Shown: one piece after another, positions 5,608 to 6,330 of the stretch
Numbering within the stretch: position 1 is the first letter of the stretch
Layout of the letters: every line of letters begins with the position of its first letter
Source of the DNA: G039029935 sp039029935
Lineage (GTDB): Bacteria; Chloroflexota; Anaerolineae; Caldilineales; Caldilineaceae
Direction: 5' to 3'
Assembly: GCA_039029935.1 (NCBI GenBank)
Contig: JBCCFC010000826.1
Location: 1 to 6,330, forward strand
Length of the DNA: 6,330 nt
Program-made: the position numbers and the translations under genes
Notes under the pieces: model-generated
Told to the model about the DNA's origin: nothing
Seen by the model: the letters and a program-made list of their open reading frames with translations, nothing else
Database searches by the model: none

Positions 5608-6249
5608 ATGAGCAAATCATTCAATTCATATCAAGCACAAATTCATGTAGAACAACATATGCAGCAGCCGTGGCGAGCGCATGATCTGATGTCAGATTTT
5701 GAGATCGAAGACGTATGGCGGCTCCCCATTGTGCTAACCGCTGATCAGAGTGTGGCTGACGTCCGGAGCAAGTTGTTTGGCAGCTTGACAACCGTCCAGC
5801 AAACAGGCGTGGCGGGTTTTCTGTTTCAACTTCGACTTGGCTTGGGGCGTGTGTTTGGTTGGGATGCAGAGCCCGACATGACTGCGCCAGATATGACCGT
5901 ACCGGAAACAGCGATGACATTGCAGCCCGGTAGCCTGCGTGAGCGTTACGCCATTGCTGAAGGGTTGACGGCAGAGCAACTTCCCAAGCCAACAGGGGCA
6001 GCATTTGTACCAGTCTACCTGCTTGAGCATGAGTCGTTAGATGAAATTGACAACGCAACAGTCCACGCTGGACTACATCTCGGTCGTGTATCGCTAGATG
6101 GTGGTCATTTTACCGTGCAGATGGCGATTTATGTGAAACCCAAGGGGCGTTGGGGTCGAGCATACATGGCACTCATCAAGCCATTTCGCTACTGGATTGT
6201 CTACCCCGCGATGATGCGGGTGGTTGAAAAACAGTGGGTATCATCATAA
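5608..6249 (+). CDS. DUF2867-family protein
   Basis: The protein has 213 residues from the ATG chosen by its Shine-Dalgarno sequence. The pattern fits DUF2867: an aromatic/acidic N-terminal segment with DVWRLP (35-40), a central VAGFLFQLRLGLGRVFGWD (68-86), then SLRERY (109-114), and a C-terminal half of beta strands ending in MAIYVKPKGRWGRAYMALIK (172-191) and PFRYWIVYPAMMRVVEKQW (192-210). DUF2867 is generally thought to adopt an SRPBCC/START-like fold that could bind a hydrophobic ligand, and it also occurs fused to SDR-type proteins; no reaction is established. No signal peptide is evident. The IVYPAMM segment is hydrophobic but short and flanked by basic residues, so I do not call a membrane segment. 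Residues 89-100 contain a small PDMT duplication. It is separated from the regulator by a T-rich gap and a gene remnant, so it is probably transcribed alone; its promoter is not obvious. Confidence 0.72.
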   Translation: MSKSFNSYQAQIHVEQHMQQPWRAHDLMSDFEIEDVWRLPIVLTADQSVADVRSKLFGSLTTVQQTGVAGFLFQLRLGLGRVFGWDAEPDMTAPDMTVPETAMTLQPGSLRERYAIAEGLTAEQLPKPTGAAFVPVYLLEHESLDEIDNATVHAGLHLGRVSLDGGHFTVQMAIYVKPKGRWGRAYMALIKPFRYWIVYPAMMRVVEKQWVSS

Positions 6250-6292
6250 CTTAGCTGCGCTGGAAAGATCGGATCGACTGCCGTAAAAGTAT

Positions 6293-6329
6293 CTCAGGTT
6301 GGCTACCTGAGCGTCGGGCGACAGCCCGA
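6293..6329. repeat. Two adjacent short hairpins, REP-like palindromic unit
   Basis: CTCAGGT (6293-6299) pairs with ACCTGAG (6305-6311) around a five-base loop. Three bases further on, TCGGGC (6314-6319) pairs with GCCCGA (6324-6329) around a GACA loop. The pair lies 43 bp past the DUF2867 stop and reaches the window edge. Adjacent GC-rich hairpins of this kind are typical of dispersed extragenic palindromes, often mobilised by TnpA_REP (RAYT) transposases. No T-tract is visible, but the sequence ends one base later, so a terminator role for the DUF2867 gene cannot be excluded. Confidence 0.5.
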
Positions 6330-6330
6330 A

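Noticed and set aside
1..6330. CRISPR array, tRNA or rRNA genes
   Set aside because: No regularly spaced direct repeats and no recognisable tRNA or rRNA sequence were seen on either strand.

Overview
The window reads as ordinary bacterial chromosome of moderate GC content. Its gene families suggest a Chloroflexota member (Anaerolineae, Ardenticatenia or a relative): a very long MalT-type LuxR regulator with a near-consensus TTKLYxP N-terminus, a DHRS1-like short-chain dehydrogenase, a HisJ-type PHP phosphatase, a DUF2867 protein and an Rpn-type nuclease. This placement is inferred from the families seen, because no rRNA or other phylogenetic marker is present.

Layout. Positions 1-470 (minus strand) hold the N-terminal 156 residues of an Rpn/YhgA-type PD-(D/E)XK nuclease that runs off the left edge. 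It has its own ribosome binding site, an extended -10 promoter and a perfect 14-bp palindrome in its leader. Positions 471-777 are a divergent intergenic region dominated by an 89-bp element with perfect 19-bp inverted terminal arms (608-696), which looks like a MITE or other small mobile repeat. Next come three genes on the plus strand: an SDR oxidoreductase (778-1614), a PHP-family histidinol-phosphatase-like enzyme (1658-2482) and a 912-residue STAND ATPase/LuxR regulator (2507-5245). The first two are 43 bp apart with no visible terminator, so they are probably co-transcribed. The regulator follows after 24 bp and appears to have its own promoter, with the -10 box placed so that its mRNA would be leaderless.

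Positions 5246-5607 are non-coding. The first part is strikingly T-rich. The last 140 bp encode the C-terminal half of a CBM48/isoamylase-type early-set domain with no start codon and no N-terminal half, apparently a truncated gene remnant. That remnant is in frame with the next gene, a DUF2867-family protein (5608-6249) that has its own strong Shine-Dalgarno sequence. The window ends in two back-to-back short hairpins (6293-6329) resembling a REP-like palindromic repeat.

How the genes work together is not clear. The SDR and PHP enzymes act on different kinds of substrate and no histidine-biosynthesis neighbours are visible. The LuxR regulator could control the upstream pair or itself, but nothing in the sequence proves it. 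I found no convincing new multi-gene system. The most notable items are the 89-bp inverted-repeat element, the probable leaderless regulator, and the decayed CBM48 fragment joined in frame to the DUF2867 gene.
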